This document shows positions 20,901 to 29,217 of a DNA stretch of 34,218 nucleotides, in pieces. This stretch comes from Gemmatimonadales bacterium (GTDB lineage Bacteria; Gemmatimonadota; Gemmatimonadetes; Longimicrobiales; Gaopeijiaceae): NCBI GenBank assembly GCA_007692665.1, contig REBP01000120.1, positions 1 to 34,218 on the forward strand, read 5' to 3'. The notes beneath the pieces were generated by a model. That model was not told the DNA's origin. It searched no databases and saw nothing but the letters and a program-made list of their open reading frames with translations. How positions within the stretch are numbered: the stretch's first letter is position 1; each line of letters begins with the position of its first letter. Both the position numbers and the translations under genes were made by a program.

Positions 20901-23147
20901 TCACCACCGGGTGACCCCGATCTGGACGCTGCCGATCCGGGCGTCGTCATTGCTGCCGTCGCTGCCGAGCCAGCCCGTGACGGTCACCGTGCCCACGTCG
21001 CTCGGGTTGACCCGGATGGTGGCGACAAACCGGCCCTCGGTGTCCGTCCCGCCGGTGCGTCGGGAGAGCTGGCCCCCCGTGGCCCCCAGGAAGACGCTCT
21101 CGCCTGCCGTCCGGACCGCGTTCCCCGCTGCATCGCGAAGCTGAACGACGATGGTGGCCGTGTCGAAGGCGCGGATGTCGGTGGGCGTCACCGAGAGGGT
21201 CGATCCTTCCGCCGACACCCGGCCGACATCGACCCTGATGTCGACCGACCCGATGCGTGCCCCCTCGGCGTCGGTGCCCAGGTAGGCGGTCACGGTACCG
21301 GTTCCCACGGTGCCCGACCGGAGCGTCGTTTCGAACTCGCCATCGTCGTTGCTGGTGCCCGAGGTCCGGGCGAGTTCGCCGATCGTGGTCACGAGAAAGA
21401 CCTCGAGCCCCTCGCCTTCGAGGTCGTTGCCCTCGGTGTCGCGGAGCTGGATCCGGATTCTCGCGTTCTCGTCGGTCGTGAAGCGTGCCGGAGCGGCTTC
21501 GATGGTCGAGCGGTCCGCATCCACCTCGCCCCGGACCGTCACGGTCGCGGTGCCGATGAGGGGGTCCGAGGCGCTCGAGCCCAGGTACGCCGAAACCGTC
21601 GCCGTCCCGACCTGATTCGAGGTCAGCGTGGCCGTGAACCGCCCGTTGTCGTCGGTGGTTCCCGACGTGCGGTTGAGCGTCCCCAGTGATGTCGCGAGGA
21701 AGACGTCGTCGCCCCCCGTCGTCATGTCGTTCCCGTCCGCGTCCCTGAGTTGGACCAGCACGGTGGACGGCTCATCCCGGCCCACGCGCGAGGGGGTCGC
21801 CCCGATGGTGGAGGTGGACGCCGACGGGGGGATCGCGCGCTCCTCGACCCGGAGCCGCAGGAGGACGGTGGCAGGGGAGTTGACCGCAGCAGACGATGCC
21901 AGGCGTGCCCGGGCCTCGTAGGTTCCGGGTGCGAGACCGTCCGGGTCCATCCTCACGATGAGGTGGGCCGGCGCCCGGTTCGACGAGAGCCGGGCATCCA
22001 GCCAGCCCTGTGCCGAGCCCGCATGGTCGACGCTGAGCGTGATGCCGTCGAGGGTCCCGCTTCCCGCGTTGGTGATCGCGATGGAATCCGGTCCCGTAAC
22101 CGGCGCATCCTCCTCGACGACCCGCGTCAGACTTCCGGACGAAATGGCGAACTCCGGCGGCGCCTCCCCGTAGCGGTATCGGACCTGGACCACGGCGGGA
22201 CTCCCACCCCCCGAACTCGTGAGCCGCACTTCTGCGTCGTGGACGCCGGGGGCGAGGCGCTCGGGATCGACCCGGAGCACGAGGTCGGTGGGCGCAGAGC
22301 TTCCGGCGAGCGCGGCGTCGAGCCAGCCCGAGGCACCTCCGGAGGCGTAGGCGATGGACGCCTCCAGGCCGGTCAGTGAACCCCCACCCAGGTTGGTTAC
22401 CCGCACCGACTGGGAGGGGGGGGTTCCCTGTCCCTCCGACGAGGCGAAGCCGACGGCGCCCGGTGACAGGCCGATGGAGGGATGGGGATCCGCGATCTGG
22501 AAGACCACGGAAAGCGTTCCCGGGCTCACGCCGGAGCCCGCCGGGGTCACCGTGACCTCGGCCTCGTAGCGTCCGCTGGGAAGGCTTCCGGGCGTCGCGC
22601 GGAGGGCCAGGGTGGTGGGAGCCGACGTGCCGGAGAGCGTCGCCTCGAGCCAGCCTCCCTGTCCCTCGGTCCAGGCGATGGAGGTGCCGAGCCCCGTCAG
22701 GCTCCCGCCGCCCCGGTTCGTGACCGACACCGCGATGGGCTGGGTCGGGCTCCCGCCGGCCGTGGCGCTGAACTGGACCGCCGCCTCCGAGAGGGCGACC
22801 TGGGGGGAGGCGCCGACCTCGATCGATGCCATCGCCGACTGCCCCTGAACCGACGCACGAATCTGCGCGGTACCCGTCGAAATGCCCCGAACGAGCCCCG
22901 AACCACTTACCGTCGCGATCTCCGGATCCATGGACGTCCACTCGGCGCTTCGGCCCGTGAGCGGGGCCCCCGAAGCATCGAAGGGCGTGGCCGAGAGCTG
23001 GACCGTCTGATCGGGAAGGAGCGACGCCGACACCGGGTCCACCTCGACCGACGCCACCGTGGCCTCGGTCACGGACACGTCCTCGCAACCCGTGCCCACC
23101 GTCATGAGCACGAAAGCGAGGAGGATCGCGAGAGGTCGTTTCAGCAT
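20901..23147 (-). CDS. Large multi-domain Ig-repeat lipoprotein
   Basis: From the ATG at 23147 the protein has 748 residues. It opens with a lipoprotein signal (MLKRPLAILLAFVLMTVGTGC, Cys at about 21), so it should be anchored in the outer membrane or envelope. Domains in order: a BIG2-like Ig domain (V-x-S-V-E-V-D-P...A-T-V-S...G-T-A-Q-I-R-A), about three repeats of a BACON-like type with the pattern S-V-T-N-x-G-G-G-S-L-T-G-L and G-W-L-x-A-x-L-x-G-x-S-A-P, and three C-terminal invasin-like domains (V-Q-L-R-D-A-x-G-N...V-F-L-x-T...T-A-Y-L-G). The last type is clearly homologous to the repeats in the gene at 1-1361. The frame is open to 23363, but the extra 72 residues are Arg/Cys-rich without signal features. 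It is divergent from the protease gene. A surface-spacer or adhesion role is inferred. Confidence 0.9.
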   Translation of the reverse strand: MLKRPLAILLAFVLMTVGTGCEDVSVTEATVASVEVDPVSASLLPDQTVQLSATPFDASGAPLTGRSAEWTSMDPEIATVSGSGLVRGISTGTAQIRASVQGQSAMASIEVGASPQVALSEAAVQFSATAGGSPTQPIAVSVTNRGGGSLTGLGTSIAWTEGQGGWLEATLSGTSAPTTLALRATPGSLPSGRYEAEVTVTPAGSGVSPGTLSVVFQIADPHPSIGLSPGAVGFASSEGQGTPPSQSVRVTNLGGGSLTGLEASIAYASGGASGWLDAALAGSSAPTDLVLRVDPERLAPGVHDAEVRLTSSGGGSPAVVQVRYRYGEAPPEFAISSGSLTRVVEEDAPVTGPDSIAITNAGSGTLDGITLSVDHAGSAQGWLDARLSSNRAPAHLIVRMDPDGLAPGTYEARARLASSAAVNSPATVLLRLRVEERAIPPSASTSTIGATPSRVGRDEPSTVLVQLRDADGNDMTTGGDDVFLATSLGTLNRTSGTTDDNGRFTATLTSNQVGTATVSAYLGSSASDPLIGTATVTVRGEVDADRSTIEAAPARFTTDENARIRIQLRDTEGNDLEGEGLEVFLVTTIGELARTSGTSNDDGEFETTLRSGTVGTGTVTAYLGTDAEGARIGSVDIRVDVGRVSAEGSTLSVTPTDIRAFDTATIVVQLRDAAGNAVRTAGESVFLGATGGQLSRRTGGTDTEGRFVATIRVNPSDVGTVTVTGWLGSDGSNDDARIGSVQIGVTRW

Positions 23148-23527
23148 GGCGCTGCCCGGTGGTGTGACATGTGGGATCCTACCCTTTCGGTGCAAGGGTC
23201 CTGCCATCTTCTCCCGGGGCCTCCCGGAACCCGTGCTTTCCCATCGTTGCTGGGAATAAGGCTGAATCCAGGAGGACGCAACCCGGGGTGACCTGACGCA
23301 TCTGCACGACGAGGTGTGTCGAAAGGGCAAGTGTTTCCCGCAGGCGCAGCGGCCTGACCGCACTTGCTTGTTCGCCGGGCCGGCGGCCGACCGGATTCCT
23401 TGACAGGATGATTACAGCCCCCTATGACAAATGTGCCACCGGGTCCTTCAAGCTTCGACGGTGTGCCGGCCGCGCCCGGACCCGAGCGGTGAACAGATCG
23501 GTTTCCTCGTGCAGCAAGGAGCACATC
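23148..23527. other. Divergent intergenic region with a near-consensus promoter
   Basis: This 380-base gap separates the Ig-repeat lipoprotein (minus) from the protease (plus). The right third holds the promoter at 23400-23428 and the protease leader, ending in the ribosome-binding site AAGGAG (23516-23521). The left two thirds (23148-23399) carry no open frame that looks coding; no promoter for the minus-strand gene was clear to me. Confidence 0.5.
23400..23428 (+). promoter_or_regulatory. Sigma-70-type promoter for the protease gene
   Basis: TTGACA at 23400-23405 matches the -35 consensus exactly and is followed, after a 17-base spacer, by TATGAC at 23423-23428 as the -10 box. Transcription would start near 23435, giving a leader of about 93 bases before the ATG at 23528. 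The elements stand out in this GC-rich region. TGACAG, TTACAG and ATGACA occur at 23401, 23412 and 23424, about one helical turn apart, so a regulator could also bind here. Confidence 0.6.
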
Positions 23528-25159
23528 ATGAACGTTCCGATGCGAAACAGGTTCGGTGGAATTGCCGCGGTCCTGGGCCTTCTCGTCCTGGCGTCCTGTG
23601 CCGACATGGGCGACGAGCTTCCCACGAGCCCCCCGGCGGCGAGCGAGTCCGTAGCCCCAGTGGACCGGGGTCCCCAGGACTTCGGGCCCGCCATCCGGGC
23701 CGCGGAGCGCCATACCCCGGCCCTCATGCAGCGCCCCGGCGTGGTGGGGACCGGCGTGGGACTCGACGAGGAAGGCCGGCCGTCGGTGCGGATCTTCCTG
23801 GTCCATGGTCAGGTCCGGGACCTCCCCGCCCGCCTGGACAACGTCCCGGTGAGCCGTGTGGTGACCGGCAACTTCGTGCTGCGGCAGGACCGAACGGCCC
23901 GGGCTCGCCCGGCCCCCATCGGGTTCTCGGTGGGGCACCCGAACATCACGGCGGGCACCCTGGGCGCCCGGGTCACGAACGGCAGCCAGGTCTTCATCCT
24001 GAGCAACAACCACATCCTGGCCAACAACAACAACGCCAGCATCGGGGATGCGGCCCTCCAGCCCGGAGCCTTCGACGGAGGTTCGGAGCCGAACGACGTG
24101 ATCGGAACCCTCCATGACTTCGAGCCGTTCAACTTCGACTCGAACAACCTGATGGACGCCGCCATCGCCCTCGTGAACCCGAACGACATCAGCGGCTCGA
24201 CCCCTTCCACGGCGGGGTACGGGGCGCCCAGCACGAACACGGTGACCGCCACCGTGGGTATGGGCGTGCAGAAATACGGGCGGACCACCGGCCACACCTT
24301 CGGGACCGTGGCGGAGACCAACGTGACGGTGAGCGTGTGCTTCGAGACCCGGGGTCCGTTCACCTGCGCGAGGTCGGCGACGTTCGTCGGCCAGTTCACC
24401 GTCACCGACGGGAGCTTCAGCGCCGGGGGTGACTCGGGTTCCCTGATCGTGACCGCGAGCGGGAACAACCCGGTGGGTCTCCTCTTCGCGGGGAGCTCCA
24501 CCCGGACGATCGCGAACCCCATCCAGGTGGTCCTGGACCGGTTCGGGGTCACCATCGATCCGACGATACCGGACGGAAATGGCGGGCCCCCCGATCCCGA
24601 CCCGGATCCCACCGGGCCGACGGCCAGCTTCACCGACTCCTGCTCGGAGCTGGCCTGCACCTTCGACGGGTCTGGCTCGACCGCCGGCGACGCTGCCATT
24701 TCGACCTATGGCTGGACCTTCGGCGACGGGAACTCGGGCTCGGGAGCGACCGTCTCCCACACCTACGCGGCCGGCGGTACCTACACGGTGACCCTCACCG
24801 TCACCGACGCCGACGGGCTGTCCGATTCCGCATCCCGGACCGTTTCGGTGGCAGAAGCCCCGGGAGAGGGTGAACTCGGCATCCAGCAGTTCAATGTGAG
24901 CGCCCGCACCCAGGGGCCGTGGCGGCGGGCCGACGTCACCTGGTCGGTGTCCCACAGCGGAGGGGACCTGGCCAGCGTCAGGACCGAGCTCAGGAGCGGA
25001 ACCACGGTGCTCGATGCCCAGACGTCGTCCGTCAGCGGCGGCAGCGCATCCGGGGAGCACAGCGTCCGGACGCGGAGTGGTGCGCCGGACAGGGTGCGCC
25101 TGATCGTCACCGACGGGCAGGGCAACCAGCTCATCGAGGAGAAGCCTGTTTCCTTCTGA
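23528..25159 (+). CDS. Trypsin-like serine protease lipoprotein with PKD domain
   Basis: The 543-residue protein is a predicted lipoprotein (lipobox VLASC, C24). An N-terminal module (about 52-120; ERHTPALMQRPGVVGTGVG, then VRIFLVH...VVTGNF) precedes a chymotrypsin-fold protease domain with all three catalytic residues: H162 in LSNNHIL, D210 in NLMDAAIAL and S303 in GGDSGSL. It resembles bacterial relatives of the Nal1-like protease group. After a Pro/Asp linker comes a PKD domain (about 364-442; YGWTFGDG...YTVTLTVTDADG) and a final Ig-like C-terminal domain (about 450-543). The protease would act outside the cytoplasm. The start has AAGGAG 6 bases upstream and a near-consensus promoter 100 bases away. 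The next gene encodes a homologue of the N-terminal module only. Substrate unknown. Confidence 0.92.
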   Translation: MNVPMRNRFGGIAAVLGLLVLASCADMGDELPTSPPAASESVAPVDRGPQDFGPAIRAAERHTPALMQRPGVVGTGVGLDEEGRPSVRIFLVHGQVRDLPARLDNVPVSRVVTGNFVLRQDRTARARPAPIGFSVGHPNITAGTLGARVTNGSQVFILSNNHILANNNNASIGDAALQPGAFDGGSEPNDVIGTLHDFEPFNFDSNNLMDAAIALVNPNDISGSTPSTAGYGAPSTNTVTATVGMGVQKYGRTTGHTFGTVAETNVTVSVCFETRGPFTCARSATFVGQFTVTDGSFSAGGDSGSLIVTASGNNPVGLLFAGSSTRTIANPIQVVLDRFGVTIDPTIPDGNGGPPDPDPDPTGPTASFTDSCSELACTFDGSGSTAGDAAISTYGWTFGDGNSGSGATVSHTYAAGGTYTVTLTVTDADGLSDSASRTVSVAEAPGEGELGIQQFNVSARTQGPWRRADVTWSVSHSGGDLASVRTELRSGTTVLDAQTSSVSGGSASGEHSVRTRSGAPDRVRLIVTDGQGNQLIEEKPVSF

Positions 25160-25176
25160 TCGGCTCCGCTGAACAC

Positions 25177-25212
25177 CGGGCGCGCATTCCGGGGTACCGG
25201 GATGCGCGCCCG
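25177..25212 (+). terminator. Long hairpin between protease and small lipoprotein genes
   Basis: CGGGCGCGCATTCC (25177-25190) pairs with GGGATGCGCGCCCG (25199-25212) over 14 bp with one G-T pair and an 8-base loop. It is 17 bases after the protease stop and 16 bases before the next gene's start. Only TCATT follows, so it may act as a partial terminator or an mRNA-stabilising element between two cistrons. Confidence 0.55.
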
Positions 25213-25227
25213 TCATTGGAGGCCTCA

Positions 25228-25560
25228 ATGTCGAATCGAGCACCCCCGAGCGCAGCGCTCCTGCTTCCATTCCTTCTCCTGCTCCTGCCGGCCTGCGGCC
25301 TCAACCGCGGGCCATCTGCCGAGGAAGCCGTGCCCCGTCCCCCCATCGAGGAGGTCCAGGAACGCCACACGCCGGCGTGGATGGAGCTCCCCAGGGTCAC
25401 CGGAACCGGGATCGGCCTCTGCGACGAGGAGCCCTGCATCCGGGTCTTCCTGTCCGCCGCGTCGCCCGAGGCCGAGAAGGCCATCCCGAAGGAGGTGGAA
25501 GGCTATCGGGTGGAAGTGGTGGTGACCGGCATCTTCCGACCCCGCCGGCCAGGAGGCTGA
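25228..25560 (+). CDS. Small lipoprotein homologous to the protease N-terminal module
   Basis: The 110-residue protein has a lipoprotein signal (LLLPFLLLLLPAC, C23). The mature part (residues about 40-105) aligns with residues about 54-120 of the preceding protease: both read E-R-H-T-P-A-x-M-x-x-P-x-V-x-G-T-G-x-G-L, then V-R-I-F-L (here I-R-V-F-L), a variable middle, and V-V-T-G-x-F at the end. The small protein adds two cysteines (C65, C70) that could form a disulfide. GGAGG lies 5 bases before the ATG, so translation is well supported. It may be an inhibitor, chaperone or decoy for the protease, or just a paralogous module; this is inference. The frame is open further upstream to 24919, but that part is antisense-like overlap of the protease gene. 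Confidence 0.82.
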   Translation: MSNRAPPSAALLLPFLLLLLPACGLNRGPSAEEAVPRPPIEEVQERHTPAWMELPRVTGTGIGLCDEEPCIRVFLSAASPEAEKAIPKEVEGYRVEVVVTGIFRPRRPGG

Positions 25561-25582
25561 TCCGCCCGCCGGGGGAGCCCGG

Positions 25583-25834
25583 TCAGGGCTCGATGACCTG
25601 GCCTGACCATACCCGCTCGTGCTCGACGCGCGCCTGCATCAGGACGCCCCGCACCACGTCGGCGTCGGGGGCCTCGAACTCGCAGATGAGACGGGTCCGG
25701 TCGCGGGACTGGCAGCTCCGGATCCAGCGCACCCCGCCACGGTCGAGACAGGGTTGCAGGCGGCCGGTGATCTCCTCCAGGCGCTCGTCGGTGAGGGGAG
25801 GGTCGAAGCTGCGCTCGAGGATGACATGGGCCAT
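25583..25834 (-). CDS. DUF4242-family small protein
   Basis: The 83-residue protein (MAHVILERSFDPPLT..., with VRWIRSCQSRDRTRLICEFEAPDADVVRG and a final VWSGQVIEP) fits the DUF4242 family: short ferredoxin-like-fold proteins, one of which binds nickel. The family pattern of an E-R-x-F start, a W-x-x-S-Y-like centre and a D-A-P-x-P-E-like segment is recognisable. It starts 34 bases after the stop of the BTAD-AAA regulator on the same strand, with GGGAG upstream of its ATG, and is probably in an operon with it. DUF4242 genes are often found next to regulators of this type, to my knowledge, so the regulator may control it or sense with it. Function is not known. Confidence 0.85.
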   Translation of the reverse strand: MAHVILERSFDPPLTDERLEEITGRLQPCLDRGGVRWIRSCQSRDRTRLICEFEAPDADVVRGVLMQARVEHERVWSGQVIEP

Positions 25835-25868
25835 GGTCGTTCTCCCGGGTTGGGGTGGTTGCGTGGGG

Positions 25869-28800
25869 TCAGGAGGGTGCAGCAGCCGCCGCGGCGGCCC
25901 GGGCTCGCTCCAGAGCCTCCAGGGCGCGGTGCGAGGGACGGTGGTGGGGATGCGTCACTTCGGGGGCGTCCAGGTGCTTCCTCGCGGCGCGGGGGTCCCC
26001 CTCGAGAGCCGCGCAGTGGGCAAGGAGCGCCCGCGAGAGCACATGCAGGCTGGGGCGCTCCAGCGTTCGCGCGGCCCGGAGGGTCTCGTCGGCCCGCTCC
26101 CGGGCGGAGGCAGGGCAGCCTCGCGCGATGTCGTCTTCTGCGGCGTAGCCCTGCAGGTGGGCGATCTTCCAGAGGCTGTCCAGGTCTCGCAGTTCCTCGA
26201 GGGCGGCATCCACCCGCTCCATGCCGCCTTCGGCTTCCCCTCCCCTCCCGGCGGCCAGCGCGGCGAGTCCCCGGGCGAAGGCCCCCTGGACCGGGTCACC
26301 CATCCGCACCGCCAGTTCCCCGGTCTCGCGGGCCCGGGCCAGGGCCGCCGCGTACGCGCCCTGGTCCAGCTCCACCATCGTCATGCGGGCCAGCGCGGGC
26401 AGTTCCCACCACCGGTCGCGCTGCCGGCGGCCCCTCCGGATCACCTCCCGGAAGGCGGCATGGGCCGCCGCAAGTTCGCCGTCCTGGTGGCTCAGCAGCG
26501 CCCCGGCCAGGGCCACGACGTCGATCTCGAGCCCATGCGACCGCGCCAGTTGTGTGGACTCGTCGACCAGCCGCCGTGCGTCGTCCAGCGCCTGGTCCAG
26601 CAGCAGGAGACAGGCCGCGGTCTCGGCCAGCGCCCGGGCCGCGCTCCCCGGGTCCCCCGTGCGGCCAGCCTCGGCGGAGCGGAGCGAACTCCGGCCGGCC
26701 TCGTCGAAGGCCCCGCGCTGGTACTGGATCTCCATGAGGCTCGCATGCCCCTTGGCCACCGACTGCCCCAGCCCGAGGCTCACGGCCTCGTCGGTCACGC
26801 GGCGCAGCTCGTCCTCCACGTCGTCCGGACGATGGTCGGCGAGCCCGGCGAAGCTGTAGAGACGAAGGAGGTCCACCTCGAGGGGGATGCGGGTCTCGTC
26901 GGGGAGGCCCTCGAGCTGTGCGCGCCCCCGTTCGACCATGGTGGCCGCCTCGTCGTAGGCGAAGACCCAGAGGTGGTCATCCGCCGCCTCCGCGCAGGCC
27001 GCGGCGGCGACGGCAGACAGGCCGCCCCGCTCGGCGTGGTGAGCCACGGCGCCGGGGAGCCTCCCCTCGGTACGGTCCATGGCGTCGAGGGCCCGGGCGA
27101 TGCTCCGGTGCACCTGCCGGCGCACGGGCTCCGAGAGGCGGTCCGTTGCGGCCTGCCGGAGGAGCGAGTGGGTGAAGTCGTAGCGATCCTCCCCGCTTGC
27201 CCGCAGGATCCCCCGGCGCTCCAGCGTGTCGATGGCCTCCACGATCTCGTGGTCCGGCCGGTCCACCACCCTCACCAGCAGGGGCACGTCGAAGGCCCGC
27301 CCCAGGGCCGCCGCCCAGGGGAGGAGGGCCCGCGCCCCGGGGTCCAGTCGCTCCAGCCGGTCATCGAGTTCCTCCTCGATGCTGCGGGGGGTCTCTCCCC
27401 GCCCGGGGGCATCGGAGGTCGCGAGGGCCAGGGCGAAGAACGGGTTCCCCTCGCTGGCCGCGAAGACCCGGGCCGGATCGACCTCGCGTGCCACCGAGCG
27501 GACCAGCGTCTCCGTGTCCGGGGCGTCCAGTCTGGCCAGCGACACGCGGGCCGTGCGCCCCGAGACCAGCAGGGACCGGAGCATGCGGGCCACCGGCGTG
27601 GTGGGGGAGATCTCTCCCTCCCGGGCGGCCAGCCCGAAGGCGACCGGCGTCGGGGCCAGCTCCCGGACCAGGAAGTGAAGGAGCGCGGCCGACGACGCGT
27701 CGAGCCACTGGATGTCGTCGAGTACGACGAGAGCCGGCGTGCGGGCCTCGGCCAGCGAAGCGAGCCACCGGGCCACCGCGCCGAAGAACTGCGCCCGCGC
27801 GGTGGGGCGGTCGGTCCGCGCCCCCGAGGCCCGCCCCTGCAGCACCGCCGAGAGCCCTGCCACCTCCGCATCCCCCCCGAGGGCACCCCGGGGAAGTCCC
27901 GCCAGGAGGTCGGCCCAGGGGCCGAAGGGGCGCACCTCCTCGGTCTCGAAGATCGGCCCCGACAGGACCCACCCCCCGGCCTCGCGCACCCGGGCGACGA
28001 GTTCGCGGAGAAGCCGGGTCTTGCCGATCCCGGCCTCGCCGGTGAGGAGAAAGGAGTTGTCCCTCCCTCCGTCCCCGGATCCGTGGATCACGCCCAGGAG
28101 CGCCTCGAGCTCGGAGGATCGACCCACCAGCCGGGGCTCACCCGTGTCGAGGGCCGGGAGGTGATCGGGGGGCGGCAGGTCGGCGAGGATGGCGGCCAGG
28201 TTGCTGCCTGCCGGAGAGGGGGCGTCCGCCTCCGGGGCGTCCGCGTCCGGCTCCGCCGCGCGCGCGGATGGGGAGGCGGAAGGGGCCGCAGACGGGGACG
28301 CGGGTGGGGCCGCGGAACCGAGCTGCCACCTCGCCGTCTGCAGGGCCTCCGAGGGCCCCCGCCCCAGGTGGTCGGCCAGCATGCGGCAGCAGCGCTCGTA
28401 GACCTCGAGCCCCTGGTCCACGCGTCCCACCCCGGCCAGGACCTCCATGGCCTCCAGGTAGGCCGCCTCGGTGAAGGGATCGAGGGACAGCCGCGCCAGG
28501 GCATGGGGGAGCGCGGCTTCCGGGTCCCCCTGGAGCCGCCGGCAGAGGGTGGCATGGACCGAGACGTGGAGCCCGTGGAGCCGCTCCCGGGTGCCCAGCG
28601 ACCAGGCGGCGAACTGGTGGCACGCGGGCAGGTCGAGCCCTTCCACGAACCCTCCGCGGAAGGCATGGACCGCCTCGAGCAGGGCCTCGGTGGACGCCTG
28701 GCTCGCCTCCGCGGGAACGAGGGAGGTCACGCGGCGCAGGTCCACGTCGACTGCGTCCACGTCCAGCGCCACCCGGTCGCGGGCGCACATCAGGGGCTCG

Positions 28801-29042
28801 GCGCCCTCGTGGTGCACCACGTCCCGGAGCTTGGAAAGCGCCCACCGGAGCCCGGCCCGCGGGTCGTTCACCTCGGGCCAGAAGAGGTCGCAGAGCGCGC
28901 TCCGGGCGTGGGGGCGGCCGGTGGCCGCGAGGTAGGCCAGCAGGGCCCGCGCCTTCCGGGAGGGCGGCAGATCGACGCGCTCCCCACCCGTCTGGACCTC
29001 GAGGGGGCCCAGCAGATGGACACTCAGGCGTGGAGGGCTCAT
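25869..29042 (-). CDS. BTAD-AAA ATPase-TPR transcriptional regulator (AfsR/SARP-like)
   Basis: The 1057-residue protein starts with an OmpR-type winged helix (about 5-100; HLLGPLEV...RKARALLAYLA...LRWALSKLRDVV) and a bacterial transcriptional activation domain (about 105-240; LEAVHAFRGGF...AAYLEAMEVL). A low-complexity Ala/Pro/Asp/Glu linker (about 243-285) joins a STAND-type AAA domain with Walker A GEAGIGKT at 335-342 and Walker B ALVVLDDIQWLD at 437-448. The C-terminal half is helical and TPR-like, for sensing partners or ligands. This architecture is that of AfsR-like activators that bind direct repeats upstream of target promoters. AGGAGGTG lies 6 bases before the ATG at 29042; the 12-residue extension from 29078 has no support. 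Target genes are unknown; DUF4242 directly downstream is the most likely. Confidence 0.92.
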   Translation of the reverse strand: MSPPRLSVHLLGPLEVQTGGERVDLPPSRKARALLAYLAATGRPHARSALCDLFWPEVNDPRAGLRWALSKLRDVVHHEGAEPLMCARDRVALDVDAVDVDLRRVTSLVPAEASQASTEALLEAVHAFRGGFVEGLDLPACHQFAAWSLGTRERLHGLHVSVHATLCRRLQGDPEAALPHALARLSLDPFTEAAYLEAMEVLAGVGRVDQGLEVYERCCRMLADHLGRGPSEALQTARWQLGSAAPPASPSAAPSASPSARAAEPDADAPEADAPSPAGSNLAAILADLPPPDHLPALDTGEPRLVGRSSELEALLGVIHGSGDGGRDNSFLLTGEAGIGKTRLLRELVARVREAGGWVLSGPIFETEEVRPFGPWADLLAGLPRGALGGDAEVAGLSAVLQGRASGARTDRPTARAQFFGAVARWLASLAEARTPALVVLDDIQWLDASSAALLHFLVRELAPTPVAFGLAAREGEISPTTPVARMLRSLLVSGRTARVSLARLDAPDTETLVRSVAREVDPARVFAASEGNPFFALALATSDAPGRGETPRSIEEELDDRLERLDPGARALLPWAAALGRAFDVPLLVRVVDRPDHEIVEAIDTLERRGILRASGEDRYDFTHSLLRQAATDRLSEPVRRQVHRSIARALDAMDRTEGRLPGAVAHHAERGGLSAVAAAACAEAADDHLWVFAYDEAATMVERGRAQLEGLPDETRIPLEVDLLRLYSFAGLADHRPDDVEDELRRVTDEAVSLGLGQSVAKGHASLMEIQYQRGAFDEAGRSSLRSAEAGRTGDPGSAARALAETAACLLLLDQALDDARRLVDESTQLARSHGLEIDVVALAGALLSHQDGELAAAHAAFREVIRRGRRQRDRWWELPALARMTMVELDQGAYAAALARARETGELAVRMGDPVQGAFARGLAALAAGRGGEAEGGMERVDAALEELRDLDSLWKIAHLQGYAAEDDIARGCPASARERADETLRAARTLERPSLHVLSRALLAHCAALEGDPRAARKHLDAPEVTHPHHRPSHRALEALERARAAAAAAAPS

Positions 29043-29080
29043 GCGCACCTCCTGACCGGGGGGGACGCCCACCACCACCC

Positions 29081-29098
29081 TTACAGGTTATGACAAAT
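29081..29098. promoter_or_regulatory. Possible regulator-binding box upstream of the BTAD gene
   Basis: TTACAG (29081-29086) and TATGACAAAT (29089-29098) form an AT-rich island in GC-rich DNA, 39-56 bases upstream of the BTAD gene start. The same 10-mer TATGACAAAT, also preceded by TTACAG, occurs in the protease promoter at 23423-23432, with a different spacing. It could be an operator for a shared regulator; nothing else supports this. Confidence 0.3.
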
Positions 29099-29151
29099 CG
29101 CCCGGGTCGCGCAACACCAGAAGGTCTGCGGGTTCGTGGGGTGCAAGCCCC

Positions 29152-29195
29152 TTGCGCCCAGAGTGGGCGTAGTGGATACTCCCAAAATGGACACT
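29152..29195 (+). promoter_or_regulatory. Candidate promoter and operator of the toxin-antitoxin genes
   Basis: TTGCGC (29152-29157) and GATACT (29175-29180) with a 17-base spacer could be a moderate -35/-10 pair. Two direct repeats TGGATACT (29173-29180) and TGGACACT (29188-29195) overlap the -10 and the expected transcription start, 15 bases apart. Antitoxins of the AbrB type often repress their own promoter by binding repeats in this position, so these are candidate operator half-sites. Confidence 0.4.
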
Positions 29196-29217
29196 GCCCA
29201 GTTCCAGGAGGCCTGTG

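Noticed and set aside
25377-29093. 1238-residue open frame on the plus strand opposite the BTAD regulator
   Set aside because: It is antisense to a gene with clear domains and catalytic motifs, has low-complexity Arg/Gly/Pro/His composition and no recognisable domain; typical of high-GC antisense frames.
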